This document shows, in pieces, positions 16,784 to 26,726 of a stretch of 64,000 bases of DNA. A model generated the notes under the pieces. It made no database searches. It was not told the DNA's origin and was given only the letters and a program-made list of their open reading frames with translations. Where the stretch lies: positions 186,001-250,000 of the forward strand of contig NZ_JABVZR010000001.1 of the NCBI RefSeq assembly GCF_017163935.1, in the 5' to 3' direction. Numbering within the stretch: position 1 is the stretch's first letter; every line of letters begins with the position of its first letter. Source of the DNA: Novosphingobium terrae (lineage in GTDB: Bacteria > Pseudomonadota > Alphaproteobacteria > Sphingomonadales > Sphingomonadaceae). The position numbers and the translations under genes are program-made.

Positions 16784-17485
16784 ATGAGCAGCATCCGCAA
16801 TATCGTCATCCTCACCGGCGCGGGCATCAGCGCCGAGAGCGGCATCCGAACCTTCCGCGCCAGCGACGGCTTGTGGGAGGATCACCGCATCGAGGATGTC
16901 GCCACGCCCGAGGGTTTCGCCGCCAACCCCGATCTGGTGCATCGTTTTTACGATGCGCGGCGGGCGGGGGCTTTGGCTGCGCAGCCCAATGCAGCGCATC
17001 TGGCTTTGGCGCGGCTGGAGCGGGAGTGGCAGAGCGGCTTTCTGCTGGTCACCCAGAACGTCGATGACCTGCATGAGCGGGCGGGCAGCGAGGCGCTGAT
17101 CCATATGCATGGCGCCTTGAACAGCGCATGGTGCGGCGCCTGCGACGCGCGGCATGCATGGCTGGAAACCTTGATTGAGCGGCCTGCCTGCCCCTCCTGC
17201 GGCAAGGCAGCCCTGCGCCCCGACATCGTATGGTTCGGCGAAATGCCCTACCGTATGGAGGACATCTACGAAGCGCTGAACGATTGCGATCTGTTCGTCT
17301 CGATCGGCACTTCGGGGGCGGTTTATCCGGCGGCGGGCTTTGTGCGCGCGGCGCGGGAGGTGGGTGCGCAGTGTCTGGAACTCAATCTGGAGCGTTCGGC
17401 AGGCTCGGCATGGTTTCATGAGACGCGGTTGGGCAGCGCGGGGGAAGTGGTTCCGGCTTGGGTGGAAGAGGTTTTAAAAGGATAG
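16784..17485 (+). CDS. cobB: Sir2-family NAD-dependent protein deacylase
   Basis: This 233-residue protein has the sirtuin motifs ILTGAGISAESGIRTFR, the NAD-site TQNVDDLHERAGS and the catalytic HMHG. The zinc-binding pairs are C-x2-C (WCGACDA) and C-x2-C (CPSCGK). FYDARR gives the Tyr-x-x-Arg pair that in class III sirtuins such as SIRT5 and E. coli CobB recognises acidic acyl groups, so desuccinylase activity is likely. The ATG at 16784 starts directly before SSIRNIVILTGAG. The frame is open much further upstream through dapB antisense, but that is not coding. Repeat copy F begins on the base after its stop. Confidence 0.92.
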   Translation: MSSIRNIVILTGAGISAESGIRTFRASDGLWEDHRIEDVATPEGFAANPDLVHRFYDARRAGALAAQPNAAHLALARLEREWQSGFLLVTQNVDDLHERAGSEALIHMHGALNSAWCGACDARHAWLETLIERPACPSCGKAALRPDIVWFGEMPYRMEDIYEALNDCDLFVSIGTSGAVYPAAGFVRAAREVGAQCLELNLERSAGSAWFHETRLGSAGEVVPAWVEEVLKG

Positions 17486-17697
17486 ATGCGAGGGCCATTG
17501 CCCTCGCGCTCCCTTGAATGTCCGCCTTGGCGCTATGGGTTCGGTGTTGCGCTTAACTCGCTGCGCCGCAGGCTTTAAAACCAACTGCCTGCGGCGCTTT
17601 GGGTCGCGCAGGTGGAGAGCCGGGGCGTTTGGCTTCGGAACCGCTGTCCTATCGTCGGAAGACGTTCTGGGAGCGCGAGGGGGTAACCCCCTCGCAT
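17486..17697 (+). repeat. Structured intergenic repeat, copy F (short, 212 bp)
   Basis: Both terminal hairpins are present, and segment 1 (GCGCCGCAGGC) pairs with segment 3 (GCCTGCGGCGC). About 20 bp in the middle are missing, which removes segment 2. It lies between the convergent cobB and ThiF/MoeB genes: 0 bp from one stop and 9 bp from the other. Confidence 0.88.
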
Positions 17698-17706
17698 CTT
17701 CTCTTC

Positions 17707-18498
17707 CTACTCTGAACACCCCTTACAGGCAGGATCTTTCACCAGACTGATCGGCCGCAGCGATGGCGCCAGACCGTCCAGCAGCAGCAGCTTGCCCCAT
17801 TGCGGATCGCCAAGACCGGGGCCGTCGAAGCCTGCGCCCACGCCTGCCTGTGCCAGCACGATCCGGATGGCATGCATCGCGGCAAAGGTGCCCACCATGC
17901 CTACGAAGGCGCCCAAAACCCCATCCGCTGCACAGGTGTCGCAGTCCTGAGCATCGAAGGCATCGCCGACATAACAGCGATAGCAGGGCTGGCCCGGCAA
18001 ATGCCCAGCGAAATTGGCGATCTGGCCCTGGAAGCGCCCCACCGCCGCGCTGGTCAGTGGTATGCCCAGCGCCACGCAGGCGTCCGAGACGGCAAGCCGG
18101 GTGGCGAAATTGTCGCAGCCGTCCAGCACCAGCGTGGGCTGGCCGATCAGGGCGGCGGCGTTGTCGGCGGTGACGCGCTGCTGATGCACCGTCACGGACA
18201 GCGCCGGATCGAAGCGCTTCACCCACGCCGCCGCCGCCTGCGCTTTGGAGGCGCCGATATCCGCCACGCCGAACACCGTCTGCCGCTGCAGGTTGCTGTC
18301 CTCCACCACATCGTCGTCGATCAGCGTAAAGCGCCCCACGCCCGCCGCCGCCAGATATTGCAGCGCGGGCGATCCGATCCCGCCGCAGCCAATCAGCACC
18401 ACATGCGCCTGAGCCAGCGCCAGTTGTCCGGCGCCGCCCACCTCGGGCAGGATGATATGGCGGGCAAAGCGGGAGAGGCGTTCGGGGGGCAGAATCAT
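17707..18498 (-). CDS. ThiF/MoeB/HesA family adenylyltransferase
   Basis: The 263-residue E1-like protein starts [20 protein letters not shown]. It has the ATP-binding loop [23 protein letters not shown] (Gly-x-Gly-x-x-Gly), [23 protein letters not shown] and two zinc Cys pairs (CYRCY and CKGC). Such enzymes adenylate the C-terminal glycine of a ubiquitin-like sulfur carrier, either MoaD (molybdopterin) or ThiS (thiamine). There is no rhodanese domain, and no moa or thi genes are nearby, so the partner is undecided. I chose the ATG at 18498; a TTG at 18516 is in frame. It is divergent from pyrC. Confidence 0.88.
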   Translation of the reverse strand: MILPPERLSRFARHIILPEVGGAGQLALAQAHVVLIGCGGIGSPALQYLAAAGVGRFTLIDDDVVEDSNLQRQTVFGVADIGASKAQAAAAWVKRFDPALSVTVHQQRVTADNAAALIGQPTLVLDGCDNFATRLAVSDACVALGIPLTSAAVGRFQGQIANFAGHLPGQPCYRCYVGDAFDAQDCDTCAADGVLGAFVGMVGTFAAMHAIRIVLAQAGVGAGFDGPGLGDPQWGKLLLLDGLAPSLRPISLVKDPACKGCSE

Positions 18499-18565
18499 GA
18501 CAGGCGATGTAGGCAAACCCTCGCCCTATTGCGAGGGGCTATGCGCAGCGGTAAAGGCAGGCCCC

Positions 18566-19609
18566 ATGACCCAGACCCTCACGATCCGCCGCCCCGACGA
18601 CTGGCACCTTCACCTGCGCGATGGCGATATGCTGAAGACCGTGGCGCATTACACCGCCCGCCAGTTTGCCCGCGCAATCGTGATGCCCAACCTGACCCCG
18701 CCGGTCAGCACGGTCGAGGCGGCCAATGCCTATCGCCAGCGCATTCTCGATGCGCTGCCTGCGGGCACGGATTTCACCCCGCTGATGGTCTGCTACCTCA
18801 CCGACAGCATCGATCCCGCCGAGATCGAGCGCGGTTACACCAGCGGCGCTTTCGCGGCCTGCAAGCTCTATCCGGCGCATGCCACCACCAATTCCGCCCA
18901 TGGCGTGACCGACATCCGCAAGATGACCGGCGTGCTGGAAACCATGCAGCGCATCGGCATGCCCCTGCTGATCCATGGCGAGGTCACCGACCGCCATGTC
19001 GATATCTTCGACCGCGAGGCCGTCTTCATCGAGACCATTCTCACCCCGCTGGTGGCCGACTATCCCGATCTGAAAATCGTGCTGGAGCATATCACCACCA
19101 GCGAGGCGGTCGATTTCGTCAACGCCGCCGGGCCGAACGTCGCGGCGACGATCACGCCTCAGCATATCATCATCAACCGCAACGCCATCTTCGACGGTGG
19201 CATCCGCCCGCACGCCTATTGCCTGCCCGTTGCCAAGCGCGAGCAGCATCGCCTCGCCGTGCGCGCAGCAGCTGTCTCGGGCTCGCCCAAGTTCTTTCTT
19301 GGGACGGACAGCGCTCCCCACGCCATCGGGCGTAAGGAAAATTCCTGCGGTTGCGCGGGCATTTTCAACGCGCCCTATGCGCTGGAAAGCTATGCTCAGG
19401 TCTTCGAGGACGAAGGCGTGCTGGACCGTCTGGAAGGTTTTGCCTCGCTGCACGGCCCCCGCTTCTACGGCCTGCCGCTCAATGAAGGCACGGTGACTCT
19501 GGAGCGCGTCGACACGCCGGTGCCCGACAGTCTGGGCGAGGGCGCTCTGGCGCTGGTGCCCTTCCATGCCGGAGAGGTGCTGCGTTGGCGGCTCGCCGAA
19601 AAGGCCTGA
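18566..19609 (+). CDS. pyrC: Dihydroorotase (class II)
   Basis: The 347-residue zinc amidohydrolase has the metal motif [13 protein letters not shown] and the carboxylated-lysine region [14 protein letters not shown]. It also has [16 protein letters not shown] and the catalytic Asp in GTDSAPH. It cyclises carbamoyl aspartate to dihydroorotate in pyrimidine synthesis. The length and the [10 protein letters not shown] start are typical of the E. coli-type PyrC. The ATG at 18566 follows GGCAGG. The frame is open upstream over the divergent ThiF-like gene but is not coding there. Confidence 0.96.
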   Translation: MTQTLTIRRPDDWHLHLRDGDMLKTVAHYTARQFARAIVMPNLTPPVSTVEAANAYRQRILDALPAGTDFTPLMVCYLTDSIDPAEIERGYTSGAFAACKLYPAHATTNSAHGVTDIRKMTGVLETMQRIGMPLLIHGEVTDRHVDIFDREAVFIETILTPLVADYPDLKIVLEHITTSEAVDFVNAAGPNVAATITPQHIIINRNAIFDGGIRPHAYCLPVAKREQHRLAVRAAAVSGSPKFFLGTDSAPHAIGRKENSCGCAGIFNAPYALESYAQVFEDEGVLDRLEGFASLHGPRFYGLPLNEGTVTLERVDTPVPDSLGEGALALVPFHAGEVLRWRLAEKA

Positions 19610-19730
19610 TTTTTCGTCGCATTTTACAAAATATGACCCGGAACATTCCCCAACCCCAAGCGTAACACCTTGCGCTGGCCTCCGATTGCGGCGATCGGGC
19701 AGGCTTAAGGGGTAACGGGGGGCAATCGTT

Positions 19731-22016
19731 TTGTTTCAGGGCTTTCGAAGGGGTGGCCGAAGAACGCCCGTCGAACAAACCGCATTGGTGACGGCCAGCC
19801 TGATCGTGCTGGCCACCTGCCTTGCCACCCCTGTTCTGGCCCAGACTCCGCCTTCGCAAAACGCGCCCGCCCAGCAGGCGCAAGCTCAGGCCGGGGCCGC
19901 GCAGTCCAACCCCATTCCCACCACGCCGATCCTGCCCGACAAGGATTTCGACGCCGCCCTGCCGCCGATCAGCGACAATCCCGATGCCCCCATGGGCACG
20001 GTGCAGGATTGGGCCAAGCAGCAGGCGCCTGCCGCTACGTCAGCGCAGCCTGCTCAGCCCGGCGCCACCACGGCTCAGGACGGCACGCTGGCGCCGCTGC
20101 CCGCGCCCGATCCCGATCTGGCCAAGCCGCTCACCCCGCTCGACAGCTTCAACACCGAGCCGCTCGTCACCGCCGCCGATGTGAAGGACAAGCCCGAGAC
20201 CGAGCTGCGCTATGACTGGAAGGTCACCGGGGTCGACAAGCTCTCCGATCGCAACCCGGTCTCGCCCATCGATGGCAATGCCATCCGCGACCAGTTCTCC
20301 GCCGTTTCCGCGCTGAAAGAGGGCAAGGGCAAGGCCGCCAATGGCGCGATGATCTCTGCCCGCATGCAGCAGGACCAGAAGACGCTGGCCGATGTGATGT
20401 CCTCGCAGGGCTATTTTGATGCCAGCGTGCATGGCAGCGTTGAAACACCCCAGATGGCCAAGGATGCCAAGCCCAAGCAGGCCGATCAGGAATCGGGTAA
20501 GATCACCGTCACGCTCGATGTGGCGCCGGGGCCGCGCTATGTGCTGGGGGCGATCAAGTTCGACACGCCGCCTGTCACCCCTTCGGACCTCATCACCAGA
20601 TCCTTCGTGCCCAAAAGCGGCGAGCCCATCGTGGCCGACCGCATCCTTTCGGCCGAAGCGAGCCTTGGCGTGGTGCTGCCGGAAAATGGCTATCCCTTCG
20701 TGAAGGTCGGCCAGCGCGACATTCTGCTCGATGCCGCTGCCCATACCGGCGATTACACGCTGCCCATCACGCCCGGCCCGCGCAGCCGGTTCGGTGATAT
20801 CGTGGTGGAGGGCAAGAAGCGCGTCTTCAAGCCCAAGCATGTCGCCACCATCGCCCGCTTCAAGAAGGGCGAGCTTTACGACAGCCGCAAGGTCGACGAT
20901 CTGCGCAAGGCGCTGGTCGCCACCAACCTCTATTCGGTGGTCACGGTCGAGCCGCAGCAGACCGGCCAGAAGGCCAATGATGGTGGCGCGGATGACGGCA
21001 CCGAATATGCCAATCTGCTGGTGAACGAGCAGGCCGGGCCGCCGCGCTCGCTTTCCGCACAGGTCGGCTATGCCACGGGCGAGGGCATGAAGGCGACCGG
21101 CAGCTGGACCCATGCCAACCTCTTCCCGCCAGAGGGGGCGCTGATCGAAAGCGCCACGCTGGGCACCAATGAGCAGGGCATTTCCAGCACCTTCCGCCGC
21201 TCCAACGCGGGCAAGCGGGATCGTACGTTCGAGATGGGGATCGGCGCCGATCACTCCAACCTCAACGCTTATGAGGCCTATACCGGCAAGCTCTATGGCC
21301 GCATGTCCTATGCCAGCACCCCGCTGTGGCAGAAGCGCTGGACCTACAGCTACGGCTTCGAGGTGGTGGGCACGAACGAGCAGGATTACGATTTCCAGCT
21401 TGAGGGCTACCGCCGCCGCACCTTCTACATTCTCGCCCTGCCGGGGCAGATCACCTATGACCGGTCGAACTCGCTGCTCGACCCCACCAAGGGTTACAAG
21501 CTGTCGGTGACGATCTCTCCGGAAACCTCGCTGGGCACGGGCGGGCAGGTCTATGCCCGCGACTCCTTCGAGGCGACCGGCTACTGGCCGATCAGCAAGA
21601 GCCTGGTGCTGGCCGGGCGCGCCAAGATCGCCAGTATTCAGGGCGTCTCGCGGGAATCGCTGGCGCCCTCGCGCAGGCTCTATTCGGGCGGCGGCGGATC
21701 GGTGCGCGGCTTCGGCTATCAGGAGCTGGGGCCCAAGGACCCCAACGGCAACCCCATCGGCGGCCTCAGCCAGATCGAGACGGGCACGGAAGTGCGTTAC
21801 CGTTTCGGCAATTACGGTCTGGTGGCCTTTGTCGATGGCGGTCAGGTCTACACCAGCACCTTGCCCTCCTTCACCAACTTCCGGCTGGGCGCGGGCATCG
21901 GCGCGCGGCTTTACACCAACTTCGGGCCGCTGCGCTTCGACATCGCGACGCCGATCCATCGTGAGGTCGGGGAATCGCGCATCGCGGTCTATGTCTCGAT
22001 CGGGCAGGCGTTCTGA
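19731..22016 (+). CDS. tamA: Translocation and assembly module outer-membrane protein TamA (BamA-like)
   Basis: The 761-residue protein has an N-terminal export signal (TALVTASLIVLATCLATPVLAQ). A low-complexity Pro/Ala/Gln stretch follows to about residue 150, then POTRA-like repeats (TLDVAPGPRYVLGAIKF, ITPGPRSRFGDIVVEGKKR). The C-terminal beta-barrel carries the Omp85 signature GGGSVRGFGYQELGP and ends in Phe. It should work with TamB to insert outer-membrane proteins or to move lipids. The start is taken as TTG at 19731 behind a GGGGGGC stretch; no in-frame ATG precedes the signal. The stop overlaps tamB by 1 bp. Confidence 0.9.
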   Translation: MFQGFRRGGRRTPVEQTALVTASLIVLATCLATPVLAQTPPSQNAPAQQAQAQAGAAQSNPIPTTPILPDKDFDAALPPISDNPDAPMGTVQDWAKQQAPAATSAQPAQPGATTAQDGTLAPLPAPDPDLAKPLTPLDSFNTEPLVTAADVKDKPETELRYDWKVTGVDKLSDRNPVSPIDGNAIRDQFSAVSALKEGKGKAANGAMISARMQQDQKTLADVMSSQGYFDASVHGSVETPQMAKDAKPKQADQESGKITVTLDVAPGPRYVLGAIKFDTPPVTPSDLITRSFVPKSGEPIVADRILSAEASLGVVLPENGYPFVKVGQRDILLDAAAHTGDYTLPITPGPRSRFGDIVVEGKKRVFKPKHVATIARFKKGELYDSRKVDDLRKALVATNLYSVVTVEPQQTGQKANDGGADDGTEYANLLVNEQAGPPRSLSAQVGYATGEGMKATGSWTHANLFPPEGALIESATLGTNEQGISSTFRRSNAGKRDRTFEMGIGADHSNLNAYEAYTGKLYGRMSYASTPLWQKRWTYSYGFEVVGTNEQDYDFQLEGYRRRTFYILALPGQITYDRSNSLLDPTKGYKLSVTISPETSLGTGGQVYARDSFEATGYWPISKSLVLAGRAKIASIQGVSRESLAPSRRLYSGGGGSVRGFGYQELGPKDPNGNPIGGLSQIETGTEVRYRFGNYGLVAFVDGGQVYTSTLPSFTNFRLGAGIGARLYTNFGPLRFDIATPIHREVGESRIAVYVSIGQAF

Positions 22017-25000
22017 TGGCCGAGGATATCCAGATCGACGCTCCCGAGCCTGTCCGCCCCCGCGCCCCATGGGGCAAGCGGATCGTCCTTGGCCTGCTGG
22101 GGCTGGTGGCGGTGCTGGCCCTGCTGGTGGGCGGTGTGCTGCTGTGGCTGGGCACCGACAACGGGCGCGCTTTTGTGGCCAGGCAGGTCTCGGCGCTGAA
22201 GTTCGAGAATGGCATGGTGATCCATGTCGGGCGGATCGATGGTTCGATTTTCAACCGCATGCAACTGGTCGATCTGACCATCGGCGATCCCAAGGGCGTG
22301 TTCCTCAGCGCGCCCAATGTTTCGGTCGATTATCAGCCGTTTGAATATCTCCACAAGCATCTCGCCATCCATGATCTGACGATCCCGCAGGCGCGCTTCA
22401 GCCGCACCCCGGCCTTCAAGCCCACGCCGCCCAGCAATGCGCCGCTGCTGCCCGACCTCAACATCGATATGGACCGCGTGCATTTGGGCCGTCTGGAGAT
22501 CGACAAGGCCGTCAGCGGCCAGCGCCATATCCTTGGCTTCGATGGCGCGGTGCATATCGCCGACCGCCGCCTGCAGCTCACCGCCGATGCCAGCGCCATC
22601 GCCGCGCCGGGCGTGGCCGGTGGCGACAGCCTCCACGCCGTGATCGACGCCAGCCCCGAGAAAAACCGGCTGGCGATGGACATCAAGGTGCAGGCCCCGG
22701 TGCATGGCGTGGTGGACTCGCTCAGCGGCCTTGGCAAGCCGGTCAGCCTGACGCTGGCGGGCAAGGGCGACTGGAACGCGTGGGACGGCCACCTCAGCCA
22801 GACCATCGGCGCCGATACGCTGGCCGACGTTTCGATCAAGGCGCGCAAGGGCGCCTTCGATGTGCATGGCCCGCTGCATCCCGCCATCCTGCTGACGGGC
22901 CCCGCCGCCGCGCTGTTCCAGCCGCAGACGCAGATGGATGTCACCGCCGCCTTCGACCAGCGGAAGATGGATCTGCACGCGAAGATCGGTAACGAGAATT
23001 TCGGCGCTCAGGCCGATGGCGCGATGGATATGGGCAACAACACCCTCTCCGACATGAAGCTGGGCTTCCAGCTGATGCAGCCCAAGGTGATCGCCAAGAA
23101 TCTGGCCGGTGACAGGATCGCGGCTCATGCCGTGGTCAATGGCGCCTTTGTGGCCCCCAGCCTGAGCTATGGGCTGGATGCCGGCTGGGTCGGCTTCGGC
23201 GCGACGCGGATCGACGGCCTCTCGGTCTCGGGCAGCGCTAAGCTGGACAAGGACCAGTGGCGTATTCCGGTCAATGGCCATGCCGCCGCGATCACGGGGG
23301 TGAGCGCCAGCGTAGCCCCGCTGCTCACCAATGTGCGCTTCAGCGGTGACTTCGCCTATGCCAATGGCCGGTTGCTCTCGGACAACATCCATCTGCAATC
23401 GAGCAAGATCGACGCCAAGGCCGTCATCATCGCCGATCTGCCCAAGGCGCTCTACACCGGCACGCTCAATGGCCGGGTGAATGATTACAAGGTCGAGAGC
23501 GTCGGCATCTTCAACCTGCAGTCGGACATCGGGCTAAAGACCGGCGCCAATGGCTATTTCAAGCTGGGCGGCCATGTCGCGGCCCGTTCGACCCGGTTGC
23601 TGAGCGATGGTTTGCAAAGCTTCCTTGGCGGCAATGCGCTGATCCAGGCCGATGTCGGCTATGACAGCAATGGCGTGGCCACCATCGACAAGCTGAACGT
23701 CGCAGCACCCGAATTCCGTCTGGTCGGCGGCCATGGCCGCTATGACGAGAAGGGTCGCATCGCTTTTGCCGCCAATGCCTCTTCGGACAAATATGGCCCC
23801 CTCGGTGTCACCGCCAGCGGCACCGTGGCCAGCCCCGTGCTTCATCTTGTGGCTGCAAAGCCGGGGGTGGGCATGGGGCTGGCCGATCTGGTCGCCGATG
23901 TGCGCGGGCAGAACGGCACCTATCTGGTGACCGCCAAGGCCAACAGCGATTACGGCCCCATCGCCGCCAATGTCGCGGTGGCGACGGGCAAGCAGCTGGC
24001 GGTGGACCTGCGCCCCGGCACGGTGTTTTCCGGCATCGGCTTTACCGGCCATATCGTGCAGCAGCCTGCCGGGCCTTTCGCGGGCACGGTGCAGGCCAAT
24101 GGCTCGGGCGTGGCGGGGCATATCGATCTGTCAGCCCAAAGCGGCAAGCAGCGCGCCGTGGTGGCGCTGGCGGCGGCCAACACCAGCTTGCCGGGCAAGG
24201 CCGGGCTGACGGTGGAGCGCGCCCTCGTCAACGCCGATGTGTTGATGACCGACCAGCCGCAGATCAATGGCGATGTGCAGCTGTCCGGCACGCGGATGGG
24301 CGACCTCTATATCGGCGTGGCGCGGGCCAATGTGAACTATCACGCCGGGGCGGGGCAGGCGAAGCTGCTGGTGGAGGGGCGCAGCAAGTACCCCTTCCAT
24401 CTGGCCGCCAATGCCGCTCTGGCGCCGCAGCTGTGGCGTGTGGCTTTGAACGGTAAGGTCAATGGCGTGGACATCGCCAGCCGCTCGCCGCTGCAGATCG
24501 TGCCGGACAAGGGCACCTACACGCTGCGCCCGGCCACCTTGCAGGTCAGCAATGGCACGCTTCAGCTTGAGGGCCACTACGGCAATGGCATGGCGCTGCA
24601 CAGCCGGTTGAACGGCGTCGATCTGGCGCTGGTCAATGCCTTCTCGCCCGGGCTGGGCGTGGGGGGCAAGGCCTCGGGCAGTCTGGATTACACGCAGGCC
24701 TCCTCCACCGCTTTCCCGCAGGCCGATGTGCGCATGCAGATCACCGGCTTCACCCGTACCACGCTGGCGACTGTCTCCGAAGCGGTGGACATCACCATGG
24801 GCGGCCAGCTGGCCGACAGCGGCGGCCATATGCAGGCGCTGCTGCGCCGGGGCGGTACTTCGGTAGGCCAGTTCCAGCTGAACCTTGCGCCGCTGCCTGC
24901 CGAATCCGGTAGCTGGTCGACGCGCCTGATGGCCGCGCCTCTCTCGGGTGGCATCCGCTACAATGGGCCTGCCGATGTGCTGGCTTCGCTGGCCGCGCTC

Positions 25001-26242
25001 TCCGATCAGAGCCTGAAGGGGCCGATCGGCATTGCCGCGGACTTCGGGGGCACGGTGAAGGCGCCGCAGTTGAACGGCCTCGTGCGCGCCAATGATCTGA
25101 CCTATGAGAACAGCTCCTACGGCACCAAGCTGACCAACATCGCGCTCAGCGGCCGCTTCGCCAATGACCGGCTGCAGGTCGAAAGCCTGACCGCCAAGGC
25201 CCGCAACGGCACGATCAGCGCCAGCGGCTTCGTCTCCCTGAGCGCCCAAGAGGGCTATCCCATCCAGCTGGGCATCGACATGAAGGATGCGCAGCTGGCC
25301 AGCGGTCAGGATCTGGCGGCGCGGGCCAGCGGCAGCATCAAGATCGTCAACGGCCCCAACCAGCCTGCCACCATCAGCGGCACGGTGATCCTGCCCGAGA
25401 CGCATTACCGCATCGTGCGTGAAGGCTCGGCCAATGTGCCCACGCTGACCGGCGTGCGCCGCAAGCCCGTCAACGGCCCGCAGCGCATCACCGGCGCGCC
25501 CGAGCCGATCAGCAGCGTGCCTTCCAACTGGAAGCTGGACCTGCAGGTACGGGCCGACAATCAGATCTATGTCACCGGCATGGGCCTCGATTCCGAATGG
25601 GAGGCCGATATGCATGTCGGCGGCACCAGCGGCGCGCCGCTCATCAACGGCACGATCAAGGTGGTGCGCGGCACGCTGTCCTTCGCGGGCCATTCCTTCG
25701 ATCTCGACAGCGATAGCCTGATCACCTTCAGCGGCGGCGACATGACCGACCCGACGCTGAAGATCACCGCCACCAGCACGATCTCTGACGTGGACATCAC
25801 CATCAATGTGACGGGCACCGCCACCAACCCGACCATCGCCCTGACCTCCAGCCCCAGCCTGCCTCAGGACGAGCTGATGGCGCGCGTGCTGTTCGGTGGG
25901 CCGGTGGGCAGTCTGTCGGCGCTGCAGGCGGTGCAGCTGGCCTCCTCGCTCAACACGTTGCGCGGGGGCAAGGGCGGGCTCAATCCGCTGGGCACGCTGC
26001 AATCGGCCACGGGCATCAGCCGCCTGCGCGTGCTGGGCGCCGATTCCACCACGGGTCGCGAGACCGCCGTGGCGGCAGGCAAATACATCACCAACAACAT
26101 CTACATCGAGGTGATCACCGATACGCGCGGCTACACCGCCACCTCGCTGGAAGTGGCGCTGACCAAGGCATTGTCGGTGATCAGTCAGGCCGGGGCCTTT
26201 GGCGGCACGGGCGTGACGGGCCGTTACAGGAAGCGTTACTGA
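22016..26242 (+). CDS. tamB: Translocation/assembly module inner-membrane protein TamB
   Basis: This is a very long protein (1408 residues) with one N-terminal membrane anchor (IVLGLLGLVAVLALLVGGVL). A long repetitive beta-strand body, rich in Gly, Asn and Val, spans the periplasm. The C-terminal DUF490/TamB domain is marked by DPTLKITATSTISDVDITIN and QDELMARVLFGGPVGSLSALQ, with YIEVITDTRG near the end. TamB forms a hydrophobic groove between the membranes and partners TamA. The TGATG overlap with tamA indicates translational coupling. Confidence 0.93.
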   Translation: MAEDIQIDAPEPVRPRAPWGKRIVLGLLGLVAVLALLVGGVLLWLGTDNGRAFVARQVSALKFENGMVIHVGRIDGSIFNRMQLVDLTIGDPKGVFLSAPNVSVDYQPFEYLHKHLAIHDLTIPQARFSRTPAFKPTPPSNAPLLPDLNIDMDRVHLGRLEIDKAVSGQRHILGFDGAVHIADRRLQLTADASAIAAPGVAGGDSLHAVIDASPEKNRLAMDIKVQAPVHGVVDSLSGLGKPVSLTLAGKGDWNAWDGHLSQTIGADTLADVSIKARKGAFDVHGPLHPAILLTGPAAALFQPQTQMDVTAAFDQRKMDLHAKIGNENFGAQADGAMDMGNNTLSDMKLGFQLMQPKVIAKNLAGDRIAAHAVVNGAFVAPSLSYGLDAGWVGFGATRIDGLSVSGSAKLDKDQWRIPVNGHAAAITGVSASVAPLLTNVRFSGDFAYANGRLLSDNIHLQSSKIDAKAVIIADLPKALYTGTLNGRVNDYKVESVGIFNLQSDIGLKTGANGYFKLGGHVAARSTRLLSDGLQSFLGGNALIQADVGYDSNGVATIDKLNVAAPEFRLVGGHGRYDEKGRIAFAANASSDKYGPLGVTASGTVASPVLHLVAAKPGVGMGLADLVADVRGQNGTYLVTAKANSDYGPIAANVAVATGKQLAVDLRPGTVFSGIGFTGHIVQQPAGPFAGTVQANGSGVAGHIDLSAQSGKQRAVVALAAANTSLPGKAGLTVERALVNADVLMTDQPQINGDVQLSGTRMGDLYIGVARANVNYHAGAGQAKLLVEGRSKYPFHLAANAALAPQLWRVALNGKVNGVDIASRSPLQIVPDKGTYTLRPATLQVSNGTLQLEGHYGNGMALHSRLNGVDLALVNAFSPGLGVGGKASGSLDYTQASSTAFPQADVRMQITGFTRTTLATVSEAVDITMGGQLADSGGHMQALLRRGGTSVGQFQLNLAPLPAESGSWSTRLMAAPLSGGIRYNGPADVLASLAALSDQSLKGPIGIAADFGGTVKAPQLNGLVRANDLTYENSSYGTKLTNIALSGRFANDRLQVESLTAKARNGTISASGFVSLSAQEGYPIQLGIDMKDAQLASGQDLAARASGSIKIVNGPNQPATISGTVILPETHYRIVREGSANVPTLTGVRRKPVNGPQRITGAPEPISSVPSNWKLDLQVRADNQIYVTGMGLDSEWEADMHVGGTSGAPLINGTIKVVRGTLSFAGHSFDLDSDSLITFSGGDMTDPTLKITATSTISDVDITINVTGTATNPTIALTSSPSLPQDELMARVLFGGPVGSLSALQAVQLASSLNTLRGGKGGLNPLGTLQSATGISRLRVLGADSTTGRETAVAAGKYITNNIYIEVITDTRGYTATSLEVALTKALSVISQAGAFGGTGVTGRYRKRY

Positions 26243-26466
26243 TGCGTGTAAAGATTGTTCTTGGCGCTCTGGCATTGCTGTTGCCGCTGGGCGCCTGCCA
26301 CAAGGAAAAGAGCTTCGACGAGCGCTATCAGCAGCAGTCGGAGGATGCGCAGAACGCCGCCAGCAAGATGGAGAAGGACCTGCATGACAGGCTGCGCGCC
26401 GCTCAGGTGGCGGGGAATGGCACCACCGAGCAGCAGGTGCAAAAGGAAGCGACGAGCAACCAGTAG
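26242..26466 (+). CDS. Small predicted lipoprotein coupled to tamAB
   Basis: This 74-residue protein begins MRVKIVLGALALLLPLGAC. It is a lipoprotein signal with lipobox LGAC, so Cys19 would be lipidated. The remainder is hydrophilic, rich in Gln, Glu and Ala (FDERYQQQSEDAQNAASKME), and likely helical. The ATG overlaps the tamB stop by 1 bp (TGATG), so it is translated as the third gene of the tam unit. I do not recognise a family. Context suggests an envelope accessory to TamAB, but this is inference. Confidence 0.75.
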   Translation: MRVKIVLGALALLLPLGACHKEKSFDERYQQQSEDAQNAASKMEKDLHDRLRAAQVAGNGTTEQQVQKEATSNQ

Positions 26467-26468
26467 GC

Positions 26469-26726
26469 TCAGGCGAAGGGATTTTTCACTGAGGGCAGGG
26501 GCTTGTCCGGAGCTGGTCCGGACGTATCCCCGCGTGCGATGGCGGCTGCCAGATCGGCCTTGGCCTGTGTCAGCAGCGCAATCAGATGATCCAGCCGTTC
26601 CTGTGATGGCTGATCGGCCAGCAGGGTCAGCTTGCCGTACAGCGCCAGCTGGCTTTCATCGCTTTCCAGCGTCAAATCGCCCAGCGTGATCGCCTGCGCC
26701 TCGGCAAAGGCTTTGAAGGTTTCCAT
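26469..26726 (-). CDS. Small conserved-looking hypothetical protein
   Basis: This 85-residue soluble protein starts METFKAFAEAQAITLGDLTL. It appears to have a short beta-rich N-terminal part, then a helix (SQERLDHLIALLTQAKADLAAAI) and a Pro-rich tail. No family is recognised. Its ATG overlaps the stop of the upstream nuclease gene by 1 bp (26726), so they are co-translated. It lies convergent with the tam lipoprotein gene with only 2 bp between. A role as a partner or inhibitor of the nuclease is conceivable from position alone. Confidence 0.6.
   Translation of the reverse strand: METFKAFAEAQAITLGDLTLESDESQLALYGKLTLLADQPSQERLDHLIALLTQAKADLAAAIARGDTSGPAPDKPLPSVKNPFA

Noticed and set aside
6858..17697. 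The cluster of repeats as a CRISPR array
   Set aside because: The units are about 232 bp, structured, in mixed orientation, separated by whole genes, and there are no spacers or cas genes.
20040..22070. 676-codon minus-strand open frame opposite tamA
   Set aside because: It lies fully antisense to tamA and has low-complexity composition and no recognisable domain.
24131..26275. 714-codon minus-strand open frame opposite tamB
   Set aside because: It is antisense to tamB and shows shadow composition only.
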